Both the position numbers and the translations under genes were made by a program. DNA of 64,000 nucleotides, taken from assembly GCF_030316845.1 (NCBI RefSeq), contig NZ_JASZYS010000006.1:186001-250000 (forward strand). Reading direction: 5' to 3'. Each line of letters opens with the position of its first letter. Position 1 is the first letter of the stretch. The DNA is from Variovorax davisae. GTDB lineage: Bacteria > Pseudomonadota > Gammaproteobacteria > Burkholderiales > Burkholderiaceae_C. Below the pieces are notes generated by a model. It saw nothing but the letters and a program-made list of their open reading frames with translations, was not told the DNA's origin and did not search any database. Of the stretch, positions 1 through 9,666 are shown piece after piece.

Positions 1-424
1 TGAGGCGCACCGAGTCCGAGACCGAGATCCCTCCCTCGAGCGCCAGCGCCTGAAGACGCGCCGCCACGTTCACCCCGTGGCCATAGATGGAGCCGTCGGC
101 TTTCTCGATGATGTCGCCCAGGTGGACGCCGATGCGAAAACGCAGGCGCGCGGCCTCGAAGGGGCCCGCATGCGCAAGCTGTCGCTGCACAGCCATGGCC
201 GCATCCACGGCACCGGCAGCGGTCTCGAACACTGCCAGCACGGAGTCGCCGGCCGTGTCGACGATGCGCCCGCCGTGTTCGACGACGCGCTTGCGAAAGA
301 CCTGGCGCGCCGCATCGAGCTCGACCACCGTCGCACGCTCGTCCTGGGCCATCCGTCGCGAATACCCCGACGCATCGGCGCAGAGGATCGCCATCAACCT
401 ATGCCGCAGGCCCGAATCGTTCAC
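1..424 (-). CDS. Class III adenylate/guanylate cyclase-domain protein (partial, C-terminus off the window)
   Basis: The minus frame is open from about 424 to the left edge, so only the N-terminal ~141 residues are here. It reads as a class III nucleotidyl cyclase catalytic domain: CADASGYS near the start (first metal-binding Asp), GGRIVDTAGDSVLAVF (second metal Asp), then RIGVHLGDII and IYGHGVNVAARLQ. In this family the domain makes cAMP or cGMP from NTP; many relatives carry C-terminal TPR repeats, which would lie outside the window. The start is uncertain: GTG at 424 (used here) or ATG at 394, both ahead of the first conserved Asp. Family confident; substrate and full architecture unknown. 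Confidence 0.85.
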   Translation of the reverse strand, partial: MNDSGLRHRLMAILCADASGYSRRMAQDERATVVELDAARQVFRKRVVEHGGRIVDTAGDSVLAVFETAAGAVDAAMAVQRQLAHAGPFEAARLRFRIGVHLGDIIEKADGSIYGHGVNVAARLQALALEGGISVSDSVRL

Positions 425-589
425 GAGACACCCCCGCCCGTATGCGCAGCAGCATCGTAGTCTTCGCGCAAGGCCGTGTCACCCATGCAACGCGCGCCGC
501 CCGGCGGCCACGCCAGGGCTGGCAATGAGGCCGTACGCGACCGGGCCGCCAGGGCCTTTGCGGGCAGATGCCGTCGATGCAGAGGCGGA

Positions 590-1270
590 TCAATCCGCCG
601 CGAAGCAGTAGAACAGCCCCGCTCCGCCGGTCTTCGGCAGGTCGTCCTTGCTGCAGCCGGCGGTGTTGTGCGAGGAGTTCCACGACACCGCCCAGGGGTC
701 CTGGCTGGGGCCCGAGCGGTCGAAGTGGCCGACGATGGCCGAGCCGGCGCCGTTCTTCGTCCACTCGCCACAGGTCATGTCGGGCTGGTTCGGGAACGAC
801 GCGGGCGCGCTGCCGTCCGGTCGCGTGCCGGTGAGGATGTCGTGCTGGTTGGGCTGCTTGGAGCGGTCGTTGGCCACTGTGCCCTTCTCGCTCAGCGCGG
901 TTTCCTTGTTGACGTTGTTCTTGTCGCCATGCAGTTCGGCAACGTTGCTTGCGACGAGCACGCCCTTCTGGTTGAACCACGGGCCTTTGCCGATGCGGTC
1001 GCGCGCGTGCACCGCGGCGGTGCCGGGCGGGATGAAGCCCGTGCTGAGGTAGGCGCGCCACGTGCGATTTCCCGCACCGACGGCCGACGCCAGCTTCTGG
1101 CAATGCGCATCCGCACCCGCCAGGCCGCCCAGATTGGCGCCGTCGCCCGGATTCACGCTGGTCACGAAGAAGCTCATGGGCCCGGTCTTCGGGGCGGAGG
1201 CGCAAGACACGACAAGGGCGGTCAGAGACGCGGCCGAGACGACATACATCAGGCGATGGCTACGGCGCAT
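590..1270 (-). CDS. Lectin-like / endostatin-like secreted lipoprotein
   Basis: This 226-residue protein has a lipoprotein signal: a hydrophobic stretch ending in VVSC puts the lipidated Cys at residue 23. The mature part (MSFFVTSVNPGDGANLGG, ADAHCQKLA, NRTWRAYLST, CGEWT, GLFYCFA) resembles secreted proteins usually annotated as lectin, with a collagen-XVIII/endostatin-like C-type lectin fold. Three of its four mature cysteines sit in the conserved HCQ, TCGEW and FYCF contexts, so disulfides are likely. It is expected at the outer membrane or cell surface. It is transcribed away from the LacI operon and has no functional partner beside it. The ligand is unknown and the family call rests on motif memory. 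Confidence 0.75.
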   Translation of the reverse strand: MRRSHRLMYVVSAASLTALVVSCASAPKTGPMSFFVTSVNPGDGANLGGLAGADAHCQKLASAVGAGNRTWRAYLSTGFIPPGTAAVHARDRIGKGPWFNQKGVLVASNVAELHGDKNNVNKETALSEKGTVANDRSKQPNQHDILTGTRPDGSAPASFPNQPDMTCGEWTKNGAGSAIVGHFDRSGPSQDPWAVSWNSSHNTAGCSKDDLPKTGGAGLFYCFAAD

Positions 1271-1322
1271 TTGCGTTCTCCGGTGAAGCGGCCAACAGCT
1301 TACGTTCGGGCAGCAACACCAT

Positions 1323-1343
1323 CGCTCGGGAGTTACCCGAGCG
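1323..1343. repeat. Perfect inverted repeat (8-bp arms, 5-nt loop)
   Basis: CGCTCGGG, five bases, then CCCGAGCG. It lies 53 bases upstream of the lipoprotein start codon, in that gene's probable leader or promoter. No T-run follows on either strand, so it does not look like an intrinsic terminator. It could be an operator or an mRNA leader hairpin. Confidence 0.5.
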
Positions 1344-1544
1344 ACCGGCGGATGGCGAGTCGGCCTGCATCGCGGGGAACGGGCTCCAGGGCTTGAAAGG
1401 TGCGCGAATCGCAGGCTCGCGAACCGACGATGGACGCCTCGCCGCGCGCCAGTCCGTGGCGGCGGCGGCGCGCGTGCTGCTGCGTGCGTCGGCGATGCAT
1501 TCGGCCGCCGAGTTCGGGTAATCCCTGTTCATCGTTGCGCCCAA

Positions 1545-1600
1545 TTGCACGCTTCTTGTGCTGATAATACGAATTAGCAAATCTAGTAATACGCATCAGC
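1545..1600 (+). promoter_or_regulatory. AT-rich promoter/operator region of the LacI-type operon
   Basis: A sharp AT-rich island in GC-rich DNA just before the regulator start at 1606. It contains TTGCAC at 1545 and TAATAC at 1564, but their spacing (13-14 nt) is short for a sigma70 pair. GCTGAT (1560-1565) and ATCAGC (1595-1600) form an inverted repeat flanking the tract. Autoregulation by the LacI-type protein is the natural guess. The operator itself is not proven. Confidence 0.35.
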
Positions 1601-1605
1601 AACCC

Positions 1606-2640
1606 ATGCCCGCCGGCCGCCGCCTGACCCAGCAAGACATTGCCAAGCTCGCCGGCGTGAGCCAGGCCACGGTGTCCCTGGTCCTCAACGGCGCCGACCA
1701 CGCACTGGCGCGCATTCCGCCCGAAACGCGGGAGCGGGTGCAGAAGATCATCCGCGAGACCGGCTATGTGCCCGACCCGATCGCGCGCCGGATGGCCAAG
1801 GGATCGAACCGGATCCTGGGCGTGTTCACCTACGAGCCGGCCTTTCCGAATGCGCACGCCGACTTCTTCCTGCCCTTCCTGTTCGGCATCGAGGAGGAGG
1901 CGCAGGCGCATGGCTACGACCTGCTGCTGCTGACCGGCACCGGCCAGGGCGCGAACCGCAAGATATTCGCCGAGGAAAGCCGGCTGCGCATCGCCGATGG
2001 CTGCATCGTGCTCGGCAAGACCTTCGACCGGGCGGAGCTCGCGCGCCTGGTGGCGGGCGACTACCCCTTCGTGGCCATCGGCCGGCGCGAGGATGCGGGC
2101 GGGCCCGTGCCCTTCGTCGGCGGCGACTACGCCACGGCCACCGGTGCGCTGGTGCGGCAGGCGCGCGAGCTGGGGCACCGGCGCCTGGCCTGGCTCGGCT
2201 CGAACGGCCCGGCGGAATCGCCGCAGGATCGCTGGCGGGGCTTCACCGCCGCACTCGGCGACGACATGGAGCTCGTCCTGCGCCTGCCCGACCCGCCCGC
2301 CGACGATGGCCAGGCGCTGGACGCCTTGCTGGCCAGCGGCGCGACCGCGGCCTTCTGCGTCGAACTGGCCGATGCGGTGCGCCTCGAACGCGCGGCGAGA
2401 GCGCGCGGGCTGGGCCTGCCGGCCGATCTCTCGCTGGTCGCGCTGGGCTCGCACATCCGCACCGAAGGCAGCGGCACGCGCTTCGCCTCGTTCGCGATTC
2501 CGCGCGAGGAGATGGGCCGCCAGGCCACCGCCATGCTGGTGCGCCGGGTCGAGGGCGGCACGGCGCAGGCGGTGCAGCAGGTGCTGCTGCCCTGCGAGCC
2601 GATCCGCGGCGACACCCTCGGCCCCGCCAAGCCGTCCTGA
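1606..2640 (+). CDS. LacI-family transcriptional regulator
   Basis: This 344-residue protein has an N-terminal LacI helix-turn-helix (LTQQDIAKLAGVSQATVSLV, then hinge-helix region ETGYVPDPIARRMAKG) and a periplasmic-binding-protein-like effector domain to the C-terminus. An upstream in-frame extension to 1558 exists, but it covers the AT-rich promoter tract and lacks a good ribosome site. ATG at 1606 (MPAGRRLTQQD) gives the normal family N-terminus. The gene is 24 bases from the FAD oxidoreductase and runs in the same direction as a CUT1 importer, so it most likely senses the imported sugar or polyol and represses this operon. Confidence 0.9.
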   Translation: MPAGRRLTQQDIAKLAGVSQATVSLVLNGADHALARIPPETRERVQKIIRETGYVPDPIARRMAKGSNRILGVFTYEPAFPNAHADFFLPFLFGIEEEAQAHGYDLLLLTGTGQGANRKIFAEESRLRIADGCIVLGKTFDRAELARLVAGDYPFVAIGRREDAGGPVPFVGGDYATATGALVRQARELGHRRLAWLGSNGPAESPQDRWRGFTAALGDDMELVLRLPDPPADDGQALDALLASGATAAFCVELADAVRLERAARARGLGLPADLSLVALGSHIRTEGSGTRFASFAIPREEMGRQATAMLVRRVEGGTAQAVQQVLLPCEPIRGDTLGPAKPS

Positions 2641-2664
2641 ACCCACCCCTTGGAACGACACAGC

Positions 2665-4275
2665 ATGCGAGAAATGAAGACGGACATCCTGGTGGTCGGC
2701 GGCGGCCTCGGCGGCGTGGCCGCGGCGCTGGGCGCGCTGGAGGCCGGCCGCACGGTGGTGATGAGCGAGGCGTACGACTGGATCGGCGGGCAGCTCACCA
2801 GCCAGGCGGTGCCACCGGACGAACACAGCTGGGTCGAGCAGTTCGGCGTCACGCGCCGCTATCGGGCGCTGCGCGACGGCATCCGCCGCTACTACCGCGA
2901 CCATTACCCGCTCACCGCGGCCAGCCGCGCCTGGGACCAGCTCAACCCGGGTGCGGGCTGGGTCAGCCGCATCTGCGCCGAACCGCGCGTCGGCCTGGCG
3001 GTGCTCGAAGCCATGCTGGCGCCCCATCGCGGCGCCGGCCGCCTGACGGTGCTGCAGCCCTACCGCCCGGTCGCGGCCGACACCCACGGCGACACGGTGC
3101 GCGCCGTGACGCTGCGCCATCGCGACACGGCCGACGAGATCACGGTGGCGGCCGCCTTCGTGATCGACGCGACCGAACTGGGCGACCTGCTGCCGCTCGC
3201 CGGCTGCGACTACGCGACCGGCTTCGAAAGCCGGGCCGACACCGGCGAGCCGAGCGCGCCGCCCGAGGCCCAGCCGCACAACGTGCAGGCGGTGTCGATC
3301 TGCTTCGCGATCGACCATGTCGACGGCGACCACACCATCGACAAGCCGCGCCACTACGACTTCTGGCGCGCCTACCAGCCGCATTTCTGGGGCGGGCCGC
3401 TGCTGGGCTTCAAGGCGCCGAACCCGCGCACCCTGGAGATCAGCGAGCGCTCCTTCACGCCCAACCCGGACGACGACCCGCTGCAGGTCGATGCCGACCA
3501 GCGCAAGAGCGGCGGCGACCAGAACCTGTGGACCTTCAGGCGCATCGCGGCGCGGCGCAACTTCGTGCCGGGCGCCTATGCCTCGGACATCTGCCTGGTG
3601 AACTGGCCCATGATCGACTACATGGAGGGCACGATCATCGACGTGCCCGAGGCCGAGCAGGCGCGCCACCTGCAGTCGGCGGCCGAGCTGTCGCACTCGG
3701 TCTTCTACTGGCTGCAGACCGAGGCGCCGCGGGTCGACGGCGGCACCGGCTTCCCGGGGCTGCGGCTGCGCGGCGACGTCACGGGCACCTCGCACGGCCT
3801 GGCCATGGCGCCCTACATCCGGGAGAGTCGCCGCATCCTCGGCGTGACGCGGATCGTCGAGCAGGACCTGTCGCATGCCGTGCGCGGCGACCAGGGCGCG
3901 GTGCGCTACCGCGACAGCGTCGGCGTGGGCATGTACCGCATCGACCTGCACCCGTCCACGGGCGGCGACAACTACATCGACGTGCCCTCCTGCCCCTTCG
4001 AGATTCCGCTCGGCGCCCTGCTGCCGCGCCGGATGACGAACCTGCTGGCCGGCGGCAAGAACATCGCCACCACCCACATCACCAACGGCTGCTATCGGCT
4101 GCACCCGGTGGAATGGAACGTGGGCGAGGTGGCCGGGATGCTGGCCGCCCATTGCCTAGCCCACGCCACCACGCCGCACGGGGTGCAGGCCGACGACGCG
4201 CGGCTCGCCGCGTTCCAGGCCGTGCTGGCGCGCGCCGGCGTCGAGACCCGCTGGCCCGACGTGCGCGCCTACTGA
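2665..4275 (+). CDS. FAD-dependent oxidoreductase (FAD_oxidored family)
   Basis: A 536-residue flavoprotein. The Rossmann dinucleotide-binding motif is at the N-terminus (ILVVGGGLGGVAAALGAL, followed by an acidic residue after MSEA), then YDWIGGQLTSQ, typical of the PF12831-type oxidoreductases. FAD-domain closure is seen at IDATELGDLLPLAGCDY and near the C-terminus at NLLAGGKNIATTHITNG. No signal peptide, so cytoplasmic. It sits between the LacI regulator and the sugar-binding protein, so it probably oxidises the imported compound or a derivative. Starts at TTG 2650, ATG 2665 or ATG 2674 are possible; 2665 is chosen. The substrate is not predictable from sequence. Confidence 0.82.
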   Translation: MREMKTDILVVGGGLGGVAAALGALEAGRTVVMSEAYDWIGGQLTSQAVPPDEHSWVEQFGVTRRYRALRDGIRRYYRDHYPLTAASRAWDQLNPGAGWVSRICAEPRVGLAVLEAMLAPHRGAGRLTVLQPYRPVAADTHGDTVRAVTLRHRDTADEITVAAAFVIDATELGDLLPLAGCDYATGFESRADTGEPSAPPEAQPHNVQAVSICFAIDHVDGDHTIDKPRHYDFWRAYQPHFWGGPLLGFKAPNPRTLEISERSFTPNPDDDPLQVDADQRKSGGDQNLWTFRRIAARRNFVPGAYASDICLVNWPMIDYMEGTIIDVPEAEQARHLQSAAELSHSVFYWLQTEAPRVDGGTGFPGLRLRGDVTGTSHGLAMAPYIRESRRILGVTRIVEQDLSHAVRGDQGAVRYRDSVGVGMYRIDLHPSTGGDNYIDVPSCPFEIPLGALLPRRMTNLLAGGKNIATTHITNGCYRLHPVEWNVGEVAGMLAAHCLAHATTPHGVQADDARLAAFQAVLARAGVETRWPDVRAY

Positions 4276-4318
4276 GACTTCGACCGCTTCGCAGACCCGA
4301 CCGAGGAGACCCCGCACC

Positions 4319-5587
4319 ATGATCCATTCCAAGACCTTCGCGAGCTGGCGTGCCATCGCCGGCGGTGTCGCCCTGTCGCTGGCCCTGGCGGCCGGCGCAT
4401 CGGCCGAGACCCGGCTGCGCATGACCATCTGGAGCGCCAACGAGGCGCACCTGAAGCTCTTCAACGGCATTGCGGAGGGCTTCAAGAAAGACAACCCCGA
4501 CGTCACGGTCAGCTTCGAATCGCTGCCTTTCGAGACCTACACGACCGCGCTGACGACCCAGATCGCCGGCGGCAACGCGCCCGACATGGCCTGGATCTTC
4601 GAGACCGCCGCCTTCGACTTCGTCAACTCCGGCGCACTGGCGCCGCTGACCAAGGCGCTGGCCGCCACGCCGGGCTACAGCCTCGGCGAGCTCAGCCCGT
4701 CGGCCACCGAGCGCTGGTCGAAGGACGGCGTGCTCTACGCCTATCCCTTCTCGACCTCGCCGTTCGCGGTGTTCGTCAACAACGACCTGGTCCGCAAGGC
4801 CGGCGCCAAGACCCCGGCCGAGCTCATCGCCGCCGGCCAGTGGACCTGGCCCCAGGCGATCGCGACCGCGCAGGCGGTCGCGCAAACCGGCAAGGGCGGC
4901 CTGGTGGTGCGCGACTTCAACTACCAGGCCTGGCAATACCTGTCCTCGGTCTGGAACGGCTGGGGCGCGGCGCCCTGGAGCGCCGACGGCAAGCGCTGCA
5001 CGCTGGCCGACAAGCCGATGGTCGATGCCCTGGGCTTCATCCACGACGCGATCTTCGTCAAGAAGGCGATCCCCGGGCCGGGCCAGAACGTCGACTTCTT
5101 CGCCGGCGACGCCGCCATGACGATCACGCAGATCAGCCGCGCCTCGCTGCTGCCCAAGGACAAGCGCTTCGACTGGGACCTGGTCCCGCTGCCCAAGGGC
5201 ACGGCGGGCGACTACGCGATCGTCGGCCAGGCCGGCATCGGCGTGCTGCAGTCGAGCAAGAACCAGGCCGCGGCGGCCGCCTTCGTCGCCTACATGACCA
5301 ATCCGGAGAATTCGGCCAAGCTGGCGCAGTTCTTCCCCTCGGCGCGCAAGTCGCTGCTCAACGCCGAGGTGCTGGGCAAGACCAACGCCCTGCTCACGCC
5401 GGCGCAGCTCGACCGGGTCGTGGTCGCCGGCATCGCGACCGGCAAGCTGATGCCGGCGCACACCGACTTCGCGCGCCTGCAGCAGATGGTGCGTGCCGGC
5501 CTCGATGCCGTGTGGCAGCCGAAGGCCGACATCCCGGCCGCGACCCGCGCGATCTGCGCCCAGATCGCTCCGCTGCTCGCGCAGTAG
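4319..5587 (+). CDS. Sugar ABC transporter substrate-binding protein (family 1)
   Basis: This 422-residue protein has a Sec signal peptide (hydrophobic ALSLALAAGASA, cleavage before ETRLRM), followed by a family 1 extracellular solute-binding fold (TIWSANEAHLKLFNGIAEGF, FETYTTALTTQIAGGNAPDM). It would bind the sugar or polyol in the periplasm and deliver it to the permeases encoded just downstream. GAGGAG at 4303-4308 is a good ribosome-binding site for ATG 4319. Gene order (binding protein, two permeases, ATPase) is the standard CUT1 arrangement. The ligand is unknown. Confidence 0.92.
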   Translation: MIHSKTFASWRAIAGGVALSLALAAGASAETRLRMTIWSANEAHLKLFNGIAEGFKKDNPDVTVSFESLPFETYTTALTTQIAGGNAPDMAWIFETAAFDFVNSGALAPLTKALAATPGYSLGELSPSATERWSKDGVLYAYPFSTSPFAVFVNNDLVRKAGAKTPAELIAAGQWTWPQAIATAQAVAQTGKGGLVVRDFNYQAWQYLSSVWNGWGAAPWSADGKRCTLADKPMVDALGFIHDAIFVKKAIPGPGQNVDFFAGDAAMTITQISRASLLPKDKRFDWDLVPLPKGTAGDYAIVGQAGIGVLQSSKNQAAAAAFVAYMTNPENSAKLAQFFPSARKSLLNAEVLGKTNALLTPAQLDRVVVAGIATGKLMPAHTDFARLQQMVRAGLDAVWQPKADIPAATRAICAQIAPLLAQ

Positions 5588-5609
5588 GGCGCCGTCGCCA
5601 GCCCACGCC

Positions 5610-6545
5610 ATGGCCCACCCACCCGATCCCGCTGCCGAGCTGCCGCCGGCCGTGCCTCGGCCGTTCTGGACCATCGCGCGGCGCGACAGTGCGGCGGGCC
5701 TGCTGTTCGCCGCGCCGCAGCTGGCGGGCACGCTGGTGTTCGTGCTGGTGCCGCTGGCGCTGGTCTTCTGGTATTCGCTGCACGAGTGGAACGTGCTGGC
5801 CAACACCTTCCACTACACCGGTGCCCGGAACTACGAGCTGCTGCTGGGCGACCCCAGCCTGCCCGGGGTGCTGCTGGCCTCGGCGCTGTTCTCGGGCGGG
5901 CTGGTGGTGCTGAACATGAGCCTGGCCCTGCTGCTGGCCGTGCTGCTGAACCAGAAGCTGGCGGGCATCGCGGTGTTCCGCACGCTGTTCTTCTCGCCGG
6001 TGGTGGTCTCGCTGGTCGCCTGGACCATCGTCTGGGGCTTCCTGCTGCAGCACAACGGCGGCCTCAACGGCACGCTCAGGCTGCTGGGCATCGAAGGGCC
6101 GAACTGGCTGCGCACCCCCGCCACCGCGATGCTCTCGGTGATCGTGGTGCAGGTGTTCAAGAACGTCGGGCTCAACATGGTGCTGTTCCTGGCCGCGCTG
6201 CAGGGCGTGCCGCGCGAGCTGTACGAGGCCGCGCGCATCGACGGCGCGTCGCGCTGGCGGCAGTTCCGACGCATCACGCTGCCGCTCATCAGTCCGACCA
6301 TCCTGCTGACGTCCATCATCACCATCGTCGGGTCGCTGCAGGTGTTCGCGCAGATCGCGGTGCTGACCCAGGGCGGGCCCGGCGTGTCGACCACCGTGCT
6401 GGTGTACTACCTGTACCAGCAGAGCTTCCAGTTCCATCGCTTCGGCTATGGCTCGACGCTGGCGATCCTGCTGTTCGCGATCGTCGCGCTGCTGACGCTG
6501 GCCCAGTGGCAGATGCGCAAGAGGTTCGTCTTCCATGAACGGTGA
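5610..6545 (+). CDS. CUT1 sugar ABC permease, MalF type
   Basis: An inner-membrane permease of 311 residues with about six hydrophobic segments. The EAA loop that contacts the ATPase is visible as YEAARIDGASRWRQFRRITLPL near residue 205. The frame extends upstream into the binding-protein gene, but ATG 5610 gives the family's usual short cytoplasmic N-terminus. The 3' end overlaps the next permease start by 11 bases, which implies translational coupling. Confidence 0.92.
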   Translation: MAHPPDPAAELPPAVPRPFWTIARRDSAAGLLFAAPQLAGTLVFVLVPLALVFWYSLHEWNVLANTFHYTGARNYELLLGDPSLPGVLLASALFSGGLVVLNMSLALLLAVLLNQKLAGIAVFRTLFFSPVVVSLVAWTIVWGFLLQHNGGLNGTLRLLGIEGPNWLRTPATAMLSVIVVQVFKNVGLNMVLFLAALQGVPRELYEAARIDGASRWRQFRRITLPLISPTILLTSIITIVGSLQVFAQIAVLTQGGPGVSTTVLVYYLYQQSFQFHRFGYGSTLAILLFAIVALLTLAQWQMRKRFVFHER

Positions 6546-7377
6546 GATTTCCGCCCGCATGAAGGTCGCGCTGTACGGGCTCCTGTGCGTGCTGCTGATT
6601 CCCTTCGTGTTCCCGACCTGGTGGATGCTGACCTCGTCGCTGAAGCCGATCAGCGACATCTTCGTGTTTCCGCCGCAGCTTTTCCCGACCCACCCGGACT
6701 GGAGCAGCTACGCGCAGGTGTTCACGGTCCAGCCCTTCGCGCAGCAGTACTGGAACTCGGCCTGGATCGCCGGCGTGGTGACGGCCGCCACGCTGGCCAT
6801 CTCGTCGATGGCCGGCTATGCCTTCGCGCGCATCCGCTTCCCGGGCGCCAACGCCTTGTTCATCGTCGTGCTGACCGGCCTGCTGATCCCTTCCGAAGTG
6901 ACGATCGTGCCGCTGTTCCGGATGTTCCTCGCGCTCGGCTGGGTCAACACCCACTGGCCGCTGGTGCTGATTCCGGTCTTCGGTGCGCCCAGCGTGTTCG
7001 CCACCTTCGTGATGCGCCAGTTCTTCATCGCCCTGCCGGCAGAACTGGAAGAAGCCGCGCGGGTGGACGGCCTCGGACGCTTCAGGATCTTCCGCACCAT
7101 CGCGCTGCCGCTGGCGCGGCCGGCGCTGGCATCGGTGGCGATCTTCACCTTTCTCCACAGCTGGAACCTGTACCTGGAACCGATCGTGTTCCTGTCGACG
7201 CCGTCCAAGTTCACACTGCCGCAGGCACTCACGCAGTACACCGACGCCTACGGCGGGCCGATGTGGAACATCCAGCTGGCCGCGGCGACGCTCACGGCGC
7301 TGCCGGTGCTGATCGTCTTCGTGCTGGCCCAGAAGCAGTTCGTCGAAGGCCTGGCCCACACCGGGCTCAAGGGCTGA
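6535..7377 (+). CDS. CUT1 sugar ABC permease, MalG type
   Basis: Second membrane subunit, 280 residues, six predicted transmembrane helices. The EAA loop reads EEAARVDGLGRFRIFRTIALPL. The start overlaps the MalF-type stop by 11 bases. The C-terminal FVEGLAHTGLKG is the common MalG-family ending, where the tail reaches into the ATPase dimer. It pairs with the upstream permease to form the pore. Confidence 0.92.
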   Translation: MNGEISARMKVALYGLLCVLLIPFVFPTWWMLTSSLKPISDIFVFPPQLFPTHPDWSSYAQVFTVQPFAQQYWNSAWIAGVVTAATLAISSMAGYAFARIRFPGANALFIVVLTGLLIPSEVTIVPLFRMFLALGWVNTHWPLVLIPVFGAPSVFATFVMRQFFIALPAELEEAARVDGLGRFRIFRTIALPLARPALASVAIFTFLHSWNLYLEPIVFLSTPSKFTLPQALTQYTDAYGGPMWNIQLAAATLTALPVLIVFVLAQKQFVEGLAHTGLKG

Positions 7378-7400
7378 GCCTCCACCCACCGACCCCCTTC

Positions 7401-8468
<1,068 letters not shown>

Positions 8469-8538
8469 GCGCAAGGGGCCTCGTGTCCCCGGCGGAAGCG
8501 GTGTATCGTGCCCTCCCGACCACCCTGCCCTGTCCGCG

Positions 8539-9171
8539 ATGAACGCCGCCACCCTCGCCGTCTTTGCCCTGGTCGCCCTGGTGGCGATCGCCACGCCGGG
8601 CCCGACCGTGCTGCTGGCCCTGGCCAACGGGTCGCGCCATGGCGTGCGTCGCTCCCTGCCCGGCATGTTCGGTGCCGTGGTCTCGGACTTCGTGCTCGTG
8701 GGCGCGGTGGCGCTCGGCCTGGGCGCGCTGCTCGCCGCTTCCGAGTTCTGGTTCTCGGTCGTCAAATGGGTCGGTGCCGCCTACCTCGCCTGGCTCGGCC
8801 TTCGGCTGCTGCGCTCCAAGGGTGGCCTGGACCTGTCGCAACTCGATGAGCGGCGAGGCCCCGTGAGCACGCGGCGGATCTTCGCGCGCTCCTTCCTGGT
8901 CGCCGTGACCAATCCCAAGGGCTACCTGTTCTGCTCGGCGCTGCTGCCGCAGTTCATCGACGCCTCGGCACCGCAATGGCCCCAGTACGCCGCCATCGCG
9001 CTGGTTTTCGCCGGCCTCGACTTCCTCGTGATGCTGGGCTATGCGGTGGTCGGCGCGCGCGCCGTGCGGCTGCTGCGCCAGCGCGCGGTGCTGTGGCTGG
9101 ACCGCTCCTGCGGCGCGGCGTTGCTGGCGCTGGCCGGCTCCCTGGCCTTCTATCGGCGCGCCACGCCCTGA
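8539..9171 (+). CDS. LysE/RhtB-family amino-acid exporter
   Basis: A 210-residue membrane protein with six hydrophobic segments and the family landmarks TPGPTVLLALANGSRHG in TM1 and FLVAVTNPKGYLFC in the middle. The family exports amino acids or small metabolites such as lysine, homoserine or threonine. Start ATG 8539 follows a 70-base gap from the ABC ATPase. It is convergent with the small gene that begins at 9182 on the minus strand. Substrate unknown. Confidence 0.88.
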   Translation: MNAATLAVFALVALVAIATPGPTVLLALANGSRHGVRRSLPGMFGAVVSDFVLVGAVALGLGALLAASEFWFSVVKWVGAAYLAWLGLRLLRSKGGLDLSQLDERRGPVSTRRIFARSFLVAVTNPKGYLFCSALLPQFIDASAPQWPQYAAIALVFAGLDFLVMLGYAVVGARAVRLLRQRAVLWLDRSCGAALLALAGSLAFYRRATP

Positions 9172-9181
9172 GATTCGCGCC

Positions 9182-9457
9182 TCAATGGCGCAGGATCGAA
9201 GGGATGTCGGAATGGTCCAGCAGTGCCTCCAGCGCCGTCACGGCGCGCTGGAACTCGTCTTCCTCGACGCCGCGCGCCTGCAGCCAGCCGTGCACGAAGC
9301 TGCGGAACGCCAGCTTGAAGCTGTCGTCGGCCATGCCATGGGCGGCGAGCAGGGCGATGCCGATCACCTGGAACGTCGCCAGGCCGCGGGTGGCCTCGCT
9401 GTAGTTCTCCTCGAAGCTCCGGGCCAGTCGTTCGCTGGCAGCGCCGTTCGAATTCAT
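9182..9457 (-). CDS. Small uncharacterised helical protein (91 aa)
   Basis: I do not recognise this family. The 91-residue product has no signal peptide or membrane segment. It looks mostly helical and acidic, with repeated short blocks (ERLARSFEENY, DDSFKLAFRSFVHGWLQ, EDEFQRAVTALEALL). It is coded divergently from the 2-oxoacid oxidoreductase operon across a 209-base gap and convergently with the LysE exporter. Codon use matches its neighbours, which supports it as a real gene. Function unknown. Confidence 0.65.
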   Translation of the reverse strand: MNSNGAASERLARSFEENYSEATRGLATFQVIGIALLAAHGMADDSFKLAFRSFVHGWLQARGVEEDEFQRAVTALEALLDHSDIPSILRH

Positions 9458-9666
9458 GGTGGGTGTGCCCCTGGTTGGCGGGTGCGATCTCGGCCAGCAA
9501 AATCTTGCGCCATTGCGACCGCTTTGTGAACTGTCTGTTCGGGTAAGGGCCTCTGCCCTTTGGTGAGGGATTCCACCAAGGCATGGGCCGGTCCGCCGCG
9601 GCGCATACTGAGGGCAGACCCGCGCCGACCCCCACCAGGCCGCGGGCGGCAGCCAGGAGACACGCC

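Larger units (their letters stand above)
1271..1605. other. Intergenic region between divergent lipoprotein and lacI-type genes
   Basis: About 335 bases without a convincing gene. It carries a perfect 8-bp hairpin near the lipoprotein side (1323-1343) and an AT-rich tract (about 1545-1600) directly before the LacI-type start. Short open frames in the middle show no recognisable motif or ribosome-binding site and I do not call them. Confidence 0.6.

Noticed and set aside
1260..1580. Short minus-strand frame upstream of the lipoprotein gene
   Set aside because: No motif, no ribosome site, overlaps the hairpin and the LacI promoter.
1333..4152. A 939-residue minus-strand open frame opposite the LacI and FAD oxidoreductase genes
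   Set aside because: High-GC shadow frame: no domain motifs, Arg/Ala/His-rich composition, and the plus strand carries two well-supported genes.
9177..9191. GCGCC/GGCGC hairpin at the LysE tail as a terminator (a similar one at 59576-59589)
   Set aside because: Only 5-bp stems without a following T-run; they overlap the stop codons and may be chance in GC-rich DNA.
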